From positions 763,635-827,634 of the forward strand of contig NZ_QLTT01000001.1 in NCBI RefSeq assembly GCF_003269295.1: DNA of 64,000 nucleotides, read 5' to 3'. Both the position numbers and the translations under genes were made by a program. Shown here one piece after another: positions 17,386 through 25,046 of the stretch. The notes under the pieces are model-generated. The model searched no databases. It saw only the letters and a program-made list of their open reading frames with translations, and was not told where the DNA came from. How positions within the stretch are numbered: the stretch's first letter is position 1; each line of letters begins with the position of its first letter. This stretch comes from Lentzea atacamensis. GTDB lineage: Bacteria; Actinomycetota; Actinomycetes; Mycobacteriales; Pseudonocardiaceae.

Positions 17386-18279
17386 ATGGCTCACACCAGG
17401 CGGCTCGTGCCGCACGGCTTCCTCGCGCCCGCGATCGTCCTGTTCGGACTGTTCTTCGCACTGCCGATCGGCTACGCCGCCCACCTGAGCCTGCACTCGA
17501 TGCAGGTCAAGGGACTGGGACTCGGCCGCAACGCCCGTGAGGAGGTGTGGGTCGGGCTGGACAACTACGCCACCGCGCTGGCCGACCCGGAGCTCCTCGC
17601 GGGCGCGGGCCGGGTCCTGCGGTACGGGGCGATGCTCGTGCCCACGATGCTCGGTCTCGCGCTGCTGTTCGCGTTGTTGCTGGACCTGCCGCGCACGAGG
17701 TTCCGAGCGTTCTCCCGGCTCGCGATCTTCCTGCCCTACGCGGTGCCCGGCATCATCGCCTCGCTGCTGTGGGGGTTCCTCTACCTGCCGAGCGTCAGCC
17801 CCGGCTACTTCCTGCTGAACGCGGCCGGGTGGAGCGGTCCCGACCTGCTGCACGGCGACGGGTTGTTCCTGGCGCTCACCAACATCTCGGTGTGGGGTGG
17901 CACGGGCTTCAACATGATCGTGATCTACACCGCGCTGCGTGCCGTCCCGCCCGAGCTGTACGAGTCGGCACGGCTGGACGGCTGTTCCGAGGCGCAGATC
18001 GCGTGGCGGATCAAGATCCCGCTGATCAGGCCGTCGCTCGTGCTGACGTTCTTCTTCTCCACCATCGCCACGCTGCAGGTGTTCGCGGAACCGATGACGC
18101 TGCGACCGCTGACCAACTCGCTGACCTTCACCTGGAGCCCGTACATGAAGGTCTACCGGGACGCTTTCGTGCAGGGCGGCCTTCACTCCGCCGCCGCGAC
18201 GGCCGTGGTGATCGCGGCGGTCACGCTGCTGCTCTCGTTCAGCTTTCTCAAGCTGGTCAACAGACGGGCCGCGTCGTGA
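17386..18279 (+). CDS. Sugar ABC transporter permease (MalF type)
   Basis: A 297-residue inner-membrane permease with six predicted helices. The first is FLAPAIVLFGLFFALPIGYAA-like, and the cytoplasmic coupling loop ESARLDGCSEAQIAWRIKIPL is the EAA motif. Its ATG overlaps the end region of the binding-protein gene by one intervening base, and its stop overlaps the next start (GTGA). The cognate ATPase is absent, as is usual for actinobacterial CUT1 importers that share an MsiK-type ATPase. Confidence 0.9.
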   Translation: MAHTRRLVPHGFLAPAIVLFGLFFALPIGYAAHLSLHSMQVKGLGLGRNAREEVWVGLDNYATALADPELLAGAGRVLRYGAMLVPTMLGLALLFALLLDLPRTRFRAFSRLAIFLPYAVPGIIASLLWGFLYLPSVSPGYFLLNAAGWSGPDLLHGDGLFLALTNISVWGGTGFNMIVIYTALRAVPPELYESARLDGCSEAQIAWRIKIPLIRPSLVLTFFFSTIATLQVFAEPMTLRPLTNSLTFTWSPYMKVYRDAFVQGGLHSAAATAVVIAAVTLLLSFSFLKLVNRRAAS

Positions 18280-19109
18280 AGCGCCGCACGTCGTGGGTGC
18301 CGACGCTCGTGTTGCTGCTGGGCGCGGTGTACTGCCTGATCCCCGTGCTGTGGGTGCTGATGGCGGCGACGAAGAGCCGCAGCGAGCTGTTCAGCACCTT
18401 CACGTTCCTGCCCGGCAGCGGGCTGTGGTCGAACCTCGCCGAGCTCACCGCCTACCGCGACGGGGTGTACTGGCTGTGGATGCTCAACTCGGCGCTGTAC
18501 GCCGGGGTGGGCGCGCTGCTGTCCGCCGTGGTGTCGGCGGTGAGCGGGTACGCGCTGGCCAAGTTCGACTTCCGCGGCCGCGGCGTCATCTTCACCGTGA
18601 TCCTCACCGGTGTGCTGATGCCGCCGATCACGCTGGCCGTGCCGCAGTACCTCCTGCTGGCGAAGGTCGACCTGGCCGGGACGTACTGGTCGGTGCTGCT
18701 GCCCAGCATCCTCAGCCCGTACGGCATCTACCTGGCCCGCGTGTACGCCGCCGCCGCCGTGCCGGACGAGGTGCTGGAGGCCGCCAGGATGGACGGGGCC
18801 CGTGAGCTGCGGCTCTTCACCTCGATCGCCTGGCCGATGATGCTGCCGGGGCTGGTGACGATCTTCCTGTTCCAGTTCGTCGCGATCTGGAACAACTTCC
18901 TGCTGCCCTACGTCATGCTCGCCGACGACGGCACGTTCCCGGTCACGGTCGGTCTCTACAGCCTGCTGCAGCAGGGCGCGAGCAGACCCGCCCTCTACAC
19001 CCTCGTGATCACCGGCGCACTGCTGTCGATCATTCCCCTGATCGCGCTGTTCCTCGGCTTGCAGCGCTACTGGCGGGTCGATCTGCTGTCGGGAGTCGTA
19101 AAGTCGTGA
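18276..19109 (+). CDS. Sugar ABC transporter permease (MalG type)
   Basis: A 277-residue permease starting at GTG 18276, translationally coupled to the preceding gene. Six membrane segments are predicted; the EAA loop reads EAARMDGARELRLFTSIAWPM. Sequence and position mark it as the MalG partner of the 17386-18279 gene in a CUT1 importer. The lacI gene follows 26 bases later in the same direction. Confidence 0.9.
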   Translation: MKRRTSWVPTLVLLLGAVYCLIPVLWVLMAATKSRSELFSTFTFLPGSGLWSNLAELTAYRDGVYWLWMLNSALYAGVGALLSAVVSAVSGYALAKFDFRGRGVIFTVILTGVLMPPITLAVPQYLLLAKVDLAGTYWSVLLPSILSPYGIYLARVYAAAAVPDEVLEAARMDGARELRLFTSIAWPMMLPGLVTIFLFQFVAIWNNFLLPYVMLADDGTFPVTVGLYSLLQQGASRPALYTLVITGALLSIIPLIALFLGLQRYWRVDLLSGVVKS

Positions 19110-19135
19110 CCACCAACCGGAGCAGATGAGGGCCG

Positions 19136-20176
19136 ATGACGGACACAGCGCCACGACGGCGGGCACGCGCTCAGCGGCCGCCGACGATCATCGACGTCGC
19201 CGAGCACGCCGGTGTCTCCCGTGGCACGGTGTCACGCGTTCTGCAGGGCGGGCACAACGTGAGCCCCGCCGCCAGGGAGGCCGTCGACGCCGCGATCCGC
19301 AAGCTCGGCTACGTGGTGAACCGCGCGGCCCGCAGCCTCGTGACCCAGCGGGCCGGTTCGGTCGCGTTCCTGCTGTCGGAGACCCAGGACCGGCTGTTCG
19401 CCGACCCCAACTTCACCACGCTGCTCACCGGGTGCACCACCGCCCTGGGCGAGCACGACATCCCGCTCATCCTGATCACCGCGGGCACCGACGCCGAACG
19501 CCGCCGCATCCTGCCGTTCCTGTCGGCGCACCACGTCGACGGAGTGCTGCTGATCTCCTCGCACCGCGGCAACCCGATGATCGAGCACCTGCGCCGGGCG
19601 AACCTGCCGTTCGTGTGCTGCGGCAAGCCGCTCGGCGAGCGCGGCACGCTGTCCTACGTCGCGTCCGACGACCTGGAGGGCGCCAGGACGATGGTCCGCC
19701 ACCTGATCGAGTCCGGCCGCAGGCGCGTCGCGACCATCGCCGGCCCGCAGGACATGCCCGGCGGGCTCGAACGGCTGCAGGGCTACCGCGAGATGCTCGC
19801 CGAGCACGGCATCGCCTACGACAAGCGGCTGGTCACGACCGGCGACTACAGCCGGGCGAGCGGTGAGGCGTGCATGCAGCAGCTGCTCGCCACGGCGAAG
19901 GACATCGACGCGGTGTTCGTCGCGTCCGACCTGATGGCCGACGGAGCGCTGGCGGCGATCGAGCGGGCGGGTCTGCGTGTGCCCGATGACATCGCTGTCG
20001 GCGGTTTCGACGACTCACCGGCCGCGACGGCCGTCCATCCCCCGCTCACGACGATCCGCCAGCCGTGGAGCCGGATCAGCGAGATGATGGTGCGCCAGCT
20101 GCTCGCACAGATCGCCGGCGAGGGACCCGCGACGGTCATCCTGCCCACCGAGCTGGTGGTCCGCGAGTCCGCTTGA
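19136..20176 (+). CDS. LacI-family transcriptional regulator, likely motif A repressor
   Basis: A 346-residue regulator. The N-terminal helix-turn-helix (TIIDVAEHAGVSRGTVSRVL, about 17-36) and hinge helix are followed by a periplasmic-binding-protein-like sensor (FVASDLMADGALAAI, VGGFDDSP). It is the last gene of the importer operon. Two motif A sites flank the operon start and two lie immediately downstream before GH53. By position it most likely binds CTGTGnACGTnCACAG and releases it when a galactan-derived sugar is present. An upstream ATG at 19126 is out of frame. Confidence 0.9.
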   Translation: MTDTAPRRRARAQRPPTIIDVAEHAGVSRGTVSRVLQGGHNVSPAAREAVDAAIRKLGYVVNRAARSLVTQRAGSVAFLLSETQDRLFADPNFTTLLTGCTTALGEHDIPLILITAGTDAERRRILPFLSAHHVDGVLLISSHRGNPMIEHLRRANLPFVCCGKPLGERGTLSYVASDDLEGARTMVRHLIESGRRRVATIAGPQDMPGGLERLQGYREMLAEHGIAYDKRLVTTGDYSRASGEACMQQLLATAKDIDAVFVASDLMADGALAAIERAGLRVPDDIAVGGFDDSPAATAVHPPLTTIRQPWSRISEMMVRQLLAQIAGEGPATVILPTELVVRESA

Positions 20177-20190
20177 CCTTTCTCGACGAA

Positions 20191-20219
20191 TTGGGACGCA
20201 TTCGACTGAATTCGACTGT
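20191..20219 (+). promoter_or_regulatory. Possible promoter overlapping motif A operator 3
   Basis: TTGGGA (20191-20196), 17 bases, GACTGT (20214-20219) repeats the geometry of the importer promoter, with motif A at the -10. The -35 is weak. Confidence 0.3.
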
Positions 20220-20231
20220 GCACGTTCACAT
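20216..20231. promoter_or_regulatory. Motif A operator 3 (CTGTGCACGTTCACAT)
   Basis: Fifteen of 16 positions match the consensus. It lies between lacI and the GH53 operon and 87 bases before operator 4, nearly the same spacing as operators 1 and 2. Confidence 0.65.
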
Positions 20232-20302
20232 CATTCGACATTCTCACTCTTGAATAGATCTTTCAATTGCGGTTCTATCAAGATAGATGCCGCGCATGAA
20301 CA

Positions 20303-20318
20303 CTGTGCACGTTCACAG
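20303..20318. promoter_or_regulatory. Motif A operator 4 (CTGTGCACGTTCACAG)
   Basis: It lies 19 bases before the GH53 start codon and 6 bases before the ribosome binding site. It is the exact reverse complement of operator 2. Confidence 0.7.
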
Positions 20319-20337
20319 GACTCAAAGGAGAGATCTC

Positions 20338-21450
20338 ATGACCGCGCACGGCACCAGCCGCGCGGGAAGAGCCGCCGTTTTCCTGTCGGTGCTGGCACTT
20401 TCCGCGACGCTGCCGGCCCCTGCCGCCTCCGCTGCGTCGCTGACCATGCGCGGCGCCGACGTCTCGACCGTCCAAAGGGCATTGGAGCTCGGGGCGAGGT
20501 ACTACGACGCGAACGGCACCGCCAGGGATCCGCTCGACGTCCTCCAGGGTGTCGGCGTCAACTACGTCCGCCTGCGCATCTGGAACAACCCGCGCAGCGG
20601 CTACAACAACAAGGCCAAGGTCCTGCAGTACGCGAAGACCGTGAAGGCCAAGGGCCTCAAGCTGCTCGTCGACTTCCACTACTCCGACACGTGGGCGGAC
20701 CCCGGCAAGCAGGCCAAACCCGCGGCGTGGGCGAACCACGGCATCAGCCAGTTGCAAACGGACGTCTACAACTACACCTACGACGTCTGCAACAGCCTCA
20801 AGGCACAGGGAACCGCGCCGGACAGCGTGCAGATCGGCAACGAGATCAACACCGGCATGCTGTGGGACGACGGCAGAGTCGTCAACAGCAACTTCACGAA
20901 CCTCGGCCGTCTGCTCAAGGCCGGTTACAACGCCACGAAAGCGTGCAACCAGAGCACCCAGGTGATCATCCACACCGCGAACGTCCGCACCGGTCCACGC
21001 TGGTTCTACGACGGCATTCGCGCCCAGGGCGTCCAGTGGGACATCACCGCCCTGTCGTACTACTGCTACTGGCACGGCAGCATGTCCGCGATGGCCGGCG
21101 TGGTGGCCGACGTGCGGTCGCGGTACGGCAAGCCGGTCGTCCTCGCCGAGACCGCTTACCCGTACACCACGGCGAACCACGACGGCACGGCGAACGTGAT
21201 CAGCGCCGCGCAGCCGTGCGCGGGCTATCCGGCGACGCCCGCCGGGCAGGCGGCCAACTTCACCGCCGTGCAGAACACGGCCCGCAACGCCGGTGCGATC
21301 GGCGTCTTCTACTGGGAGCCCACCTGGCACGCCGTGCGCGGCAACGGCTGGGACCCCGCCGACATCGCCAACTCCGGCAACGGCTGGGAGAACCAGGCCG
21401 TGTTCGACCGCACCGGGCGCCTGCTGCCCGGCATCCGCTGGACGTCCTGA
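20338..21450 (+). CDS. Secreted GH53 arabinogalactan endo-beta-1,4-galactanase
   Basis: A 370-residue exported enzyme that cleaves beta-1,4-galactan side chains of pectin. The leader (AAVFLSVLALSATLPAPAASA) precedes the TIM barrel. Signatures are GADVSTVQ, YVRLRIWNNP, acid/base Glu169 in IGNEINTG, nucleophile Glu271 in LAETAYP, and the FYWEP/GWEN end. ATG 20338 follows AAAGGAGAG; the longer reading from 20287 would start inside the operator region. It is the first gene of a four-gene operon controlled by motif A. Products would be handled by the adjacent importer and GH42. Confidence 0.93.
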   Translation: MTAHGTSRAGRAAVFLSVLALSATLPAPAASAASLTMRGADVSTVQRALELGARYYDANGTARDPLDVLQGVGVNYVRLRIWNNPRSGYNNKAKVLQYAKTVKAKGLKLLVDFHYSDTWADPGKQAKPAAWANHGISQLQTDVYNYTYDVCNSLKAQGTAPDSVQIGNEINTGMLWDDGRVVNSNFTNLGRLLKAGYNATKACNQSTQVIIHTANVRTGPRWFYDGIRAQGVQWDITALSYYCYWHGSMSAMAGVVADVRSRYGKPVVLAETAYPYTTANHDGTANVISAAQPCAGYPATPAGQAANFTAVQNTARNAGAIGVFYWEPTWHAVRGNGWDPADIANSGNGWENQAVFDRTGRLLPGIRWTS

Positions 21451-21512
21451 CAACGATCTTCCTAGCTCCGAGTTCTCTTTCGCCGCCCCTGCCAAGGAAG
21501 AGGTACCTCGTC

Positions 21513-22780
21513 ATGCCCGGAATCCGTCTGCTGCGCCGAGCGGCGATCGCCTGCGCGGCCGCCGTCCTCGCGTCCACCGTCGCCGCGGTTCCGGCGGCCG
21601 CCGCCGACAACCCCTACGAACGCGGGCCGAACCCGACCCGCGAGAGCGTCGCCGCCAGCCGCGGCACCTTCGCCACGGCCGAGACGAGCGTGGGCGGCGG
21701 CAACGGCTTCGCCGCGGCGAAGATCTACTACCCGACGGACACCAGCCAGGGGAAGTTCGGCGCGATCGCTGTCGTGCCCGGCTACACGGCGACGTGGGCG
21801 GCAGAAGGCGCGTGGATGGGGCATTGGCCGGCCTCGTTCGGGTTCGTCGTGATCGGCATCGACACGCTCAGCCGCAACGACTGGGACGTCGCGCGCGGCA
21901 CCCAGTTGCTGGCTGCGCTCGACTACCTGACCCAGCGCAGCTCGGTGCGCGACCGGGTCGACGCGACCCGGCTCGCGGTGATGGGCCACTCGATGGGCGG
22001 TGGCGGCGCCATCTCCGCCGCCCTGCGCCGGCCGTCGCTGAAGACCGCGATCGGCAACGCGCCGTTCAGCGCCTCGCAGAACCTGAACAACATGCAGATC
22101 CCCACCGCGCTGCTGGCGGGTCAGCGGGACGGGACGACCACCCCCTCGTCGATCTCCGGCTACTACAACCAGATCCCCGCGGGCGTCGAGAAGATGTACC
22201 TCGAGCTCACCGGCGCCGGACACGGTTTCCCCACCTCGAACAACCCGGTGATGACGCGCAAGGTCATCCCGTGGATGAAGATCTTCATCGACAACGACAC
22301 GCGCTACCACCAGTTCCTGTGCCCGTTGATGGACAACACCGGGATCTCGGCCTACCGCAGCACCTGCCCGCTGATTCCGGTGACCCGACGCCTCCCGCGG
22401 ACACCTACAGCCTGGTGGGCGCCGCCTCTGGCAAGTGCGCGGACGTCGAGGGCGTGTCCCAGGCGAACGGCGCCAGGCTGCTCCTGTGGACCTGCAACGG
22501 TCAGGTCAACCAGCGGTGGACCCGGACGGCCGCCGGTGAGCTGCGTGTCTACGACAACCCGAAGTGCATGGACGCGGGCGCTTCCGCTCAGGGCACGCGG
22601 GTGACGATCAACGCCTGCAACGGCGGCAACAGTCAGAGGTGGACGGTCAACGCCAACGGCACGGTCACGAACGCCGCTTCCGGGCGTTGCCTCGACGCCG
22701 GCGGCACGGCCGACAACTCGCCGGTCGTGGTGAACACCTGCACCGGTGGCTCCAGCCAGAACTGGAGCAAGCGGTCATGA
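21513..22780 (+). pseudogene. PET-hydrolase/cutinase-like esterase with CBM13 (ricin B) tail, frameshifted
   Basis: ATG 21513 (after AAGGAAGAGG) encodes a leader and an alpha/beta hydrolase very close in pattern to the cutinase/PET-hydrolase family: PGYTA oxyanion segment, GHSMGGGG with Ser160, QRDG with Asp206, GAGHGFP with His237 and WMKIFIDNDTRY. The catalytic part runs to STCPLIP. Near 22376-22382 the frame changes by one base in a G run; after restoration a linker GDPTPPADTY leads to a beta-trefoil lectin with repeated QRWT/QNW motifs ending at TGA 22780. If the shift is real, the catalytic domain is followed by about 75 unrelated residues to 22604. Natural substrates may be acetylated or feruloylated glycans or cutin. 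Confidence 0.75.
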
Positions 22781-22834
22781 GCGGCACCTCTCCGTTCACC
22801 GGCTACAACCTCGTCAACATGTGACAGGAGAACC

Positions 22835-23866
22835 GTGTACCTCAAGCGTCTGGCGCTCCTCACGGCCGCACTGAACGCGGCCGTGCTGGCGCCGATCCCC
22901 GCGTCGGCCGCACTGCCACCGCAGTGCTCAGGCACCGCGCCGATCAGGTGCAGCTTCAACCTCGCCCCCGGCAACTACGACGTCACCGTGGAACTGGGAA
23001 GCACCAGCAAGGCCGCCAACACCTCCATGTCCGTGGAGGCACGCAGGCAGATCCTCAACCCCGTCTCCACCACCTCCGGCCAGCTCGTCCGCACCAGGGC
23101 GACGGTCAACGTCCGCAGCCCGGAGGGGCAACCCACCGGGCAGGGCGGTACGGGCACGTCCGGCCTGCAGATCACGTTCAGCGGCACCGCACCCGCGGTC
23201 AACTCGCTGACCGTGGCCCCCGCGCAGGCTCCCCTGGTGGCGTACCTCGCCGGCGACTCGACCGTCTGCGACCAGCCGACCGCGCCCTACACCGGCTGGG
23301 GTCAGTACCTGCCGTCGCGGATCCGTGAAGGCGCGGTGGTCGCCAACTACGGCGACTCCGGCGAGAGCTCGGGCAGCTTCCTGTCCAACCGCGCGCTGTT
23401 CCCCACGATGAAGCCGCTGATCAAGAGCAAGGACCTGGTGTTCATCCAGCTCGGGCACAACGACAAGACCACGAGCGCGACCACGTTCCGCGACAACCTC
23501 GCCAAGTTGGTCAGCGGCGTCCGGGAGCGCGGCGGCGTCCCGGTGCTGATGACCCCGCCGGTGCGCAGGTTGTTCAGCGGCGACCGGCTCACCGGTGCCG
23601 CGCTGCACGTCAACAGCGTGGGCGTCGACCTGCCCGCGGTGATCAGGGCGCTGGGCCGCAGCGCGAACGTGCCGGTGATCGACCTGACCGCGAAGAGCAA
23701 GGCCCTGGTCGAGTCGATGGGACCGTCGGCGTCCCAAGCCCTCTACCTCACGAGGGAGGCGGGCGACAACACTCACTTCTCCGCGCGAGGCGGCGCGGAG
23801 ATGGCTGGACTCGTCGTGCAAGGCGTGCGTGAGCTGAACCTGCCGTTGGTCAGCTACCTGCGCTGA
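22835..23866 (+). CDS. Secreted CE12-like rhamnogalacturonan acetylesterase
   Basis: A 343-residue exported SGNH esterase. After the leader comes a beta domain (about 25-125) with a RICIN-unrelated jelly-roll look. The catalytic domain has GDSTVCD (Ser142), a GDSGESSGSF block, QLGHND, and DNTHF (Asp311, His314), the CE12 set. The family removes acetyl groups from rhamnogalacturonan I. GTG 22835 follows ACAGGAG. It is third in the GH53 operon, 54 bases after the lectin stop, so deacetylation is coupled to galactan cleavage. Confidence 0.85.
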   Translation: MYLKRLALLTAALNAAVLAPIPASAALPPQCSGTAPIRCSFNLAPGNYDVTVELGSTSKAANTSMSVEARRQILNPVSTTSGQLVRTRATVNVRSPEGQPTGQGGTGTSGLQITFSGTAPAVNSLTVAPAQAPLVAYLAGDSTVCDQPTAPYTGWGQYLPSRIREGAVVANYGDSGESSGSFLSNRALFPTMKPLIKSKDLVFIQLGHNDKTTSATTFRDNLAKLVSGVRERGGVPVLMTPPVRRLFSGDRLTGAALHVNSVGVDLPAVIRALGRSANVPVIDLTAKSKALVESMGPSASQALYLTREAGDNTHFSARGGAEMAGLVVQGVRELNLPLVSYLR

Positions 23867-23943
23867 GCCCATCCAGCCGCTGGCCCTGGCGTGGCGGCGC
23901 CAGGGCCAGTTTCCAAGTCCGTCCTTCCCCGAAAGGAGGCGCC

Positions 23944-24939
23944 ATGCCACGACTGTCCGCGGTCGCCCTGCTGGTGAGCGCGCTTCTCGCCGTCCCCCTC
24001 AGCGCTTCGGCCGCACCGGTGACGGTGACCAACGGAACCCAGTTCACCGACACGTCCGGCAACGTCGTGCACGCCCACGGCGGCGGCATGATCAAAGTCG
24101 GTGCGCACTACTACTGGTTCGGTGAGAACCGCAACCCCGACAACACCTTCAAGGCGGTGTCGGTCTACCGCTCGACGGACCTGAAGACGTGGGAGTTCCG
24201 CAACAACGTCCTCACCAACTCGTCAGCCGCCGAGCTGCGTCTGGCGAACATCGAACGACCGAAGGTGATCTACAACAGCACCACCCGTCAGTTCGTCATG
24301 TGGATGCACAAGGAGAACGGCCGGGACTACAGCGAGGCCCGCGCCGCCGTCGCCACCTCGTCCACGGTGGACGGCAACTACACGTGGCGCGGCAGCTTCC
24401 GCCCGTTCGGTCACATGTCCCGCGACATCACGTTGTTCAAGGACGACGACGGGACCGCCTACATGGCCTCCGCCGCACGCAACAACGCCGACCTCCACCT
24501 GTACCGGCTCAACGCCGACTACACCCAGGTCAGCACGCTGGTGCGAGTGCTGTGGCGAGGCGTCTCCCGCGAATCTCCCGCCTTCTTCAAACGGAACGGC
24601 ATCTACTTCCTGGTCACCTCCGGCGCCACCAACTGGAACCCCAACCAGCAGAAGTACGCGACCGCGACCAGCATGACCGGAACGTGGAGCGGGCTCGCGA
24701 ACGTCGGTGACTCCACCGCCTACCGCAGCCAGACCGCGTTCGTACTGCCCGTGCAGGGCACGCAGACCACCTCGTACATCTACCTCGGCGATCGCTGGGC
24801 GGGCGCGTGGAACCGCCCGGTCAACGAGTCCCAGTACGTATGGCTGCCGCTGACGTTCCCAACGTCCCGCACCATCACCATGAGGTGGCACCAGAGGATC
24901 AGCATCGACACCGCCACCGGAGTCGTGCAGGGCCTCTGA
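23944..24939 (+). CDS. Secreted GH43 (subfamily 24-like) exo-beta-1,3-galactanase
   Basis: A 331-residue exported five-bladed propeller. The sequence HAHGGGMIKVGAHYYWFGEN, IERPKVIYN, SRDITLFKDDDG and SRESPAFF follows GH43_24, enzymes that release galactose from the beta-1,3 backbone of type II arabinogalactan and are known to lack the usual catalytic-base Asp. Most relatives carry an added carbohydrate-binding module; this one ends just after the propeller. The start ATG 23944 lies behind AAAGGAGGC. It is last in the GH53 operon and is followed by a strong hairpin. Confidence 0.82.
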   Translation: MPRLSAVALLVSALLAVPLSASAAPVTVTNGTQFTDTSGNVVHAHGGGMIKVGAHYYWFGENRNPDNTFKAVSVYRSTDLKTWEFRNNVLTNSSAAELRLANIERPKVIYNSTTRQFVMWMHKENGRDYSEARAAVATSSTVDGNYTWRGSFRPFGHMSRDITLFKDDDGTAYMASAARNNADLHLYRLNADYTQVSTLVRVLWRGVSRESPAFFKRNGIYFLVTSGATNWNPNQQKYATATSMTGTWSGLANVGDSTAYRSQTAFVLPVQGTQTTSYIYLGDRWAGAWNRPVNESQYVWLPLTFPTSRTITMRWHQRISIDTATGVVQGL

Positions 24940-24957
24940 CCCGAGTTCGCGCACGGA

Positions 24958-24991
24958 CCGGCCCTGGTGACGGCGAGGTCACCAGGGCCGG
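24958..24991. terminator. Hairpin terminator between convergent genes
   Basis: Perfect 13-base arms CCGGCCCTGGTGA (24958-24970) and its complement (24979-24991) around an 8-base loop, between the GH43 stop and the convergent gene ending at 25047. Confidence 0.75.
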
Positions 24992-25046
24992 CGTGACCAC
25001 CGGGCGGGCGTGCTGACTTCGGGGTCGCGCCCGCACCGGCGGCCGA

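Noticed and set aside
21513..22780. True PETase
   Set aside because: It lacks the PETase-specific Trp before the serine and the second disulfide; the matching residue numbers may be chance. It is called only a family member.
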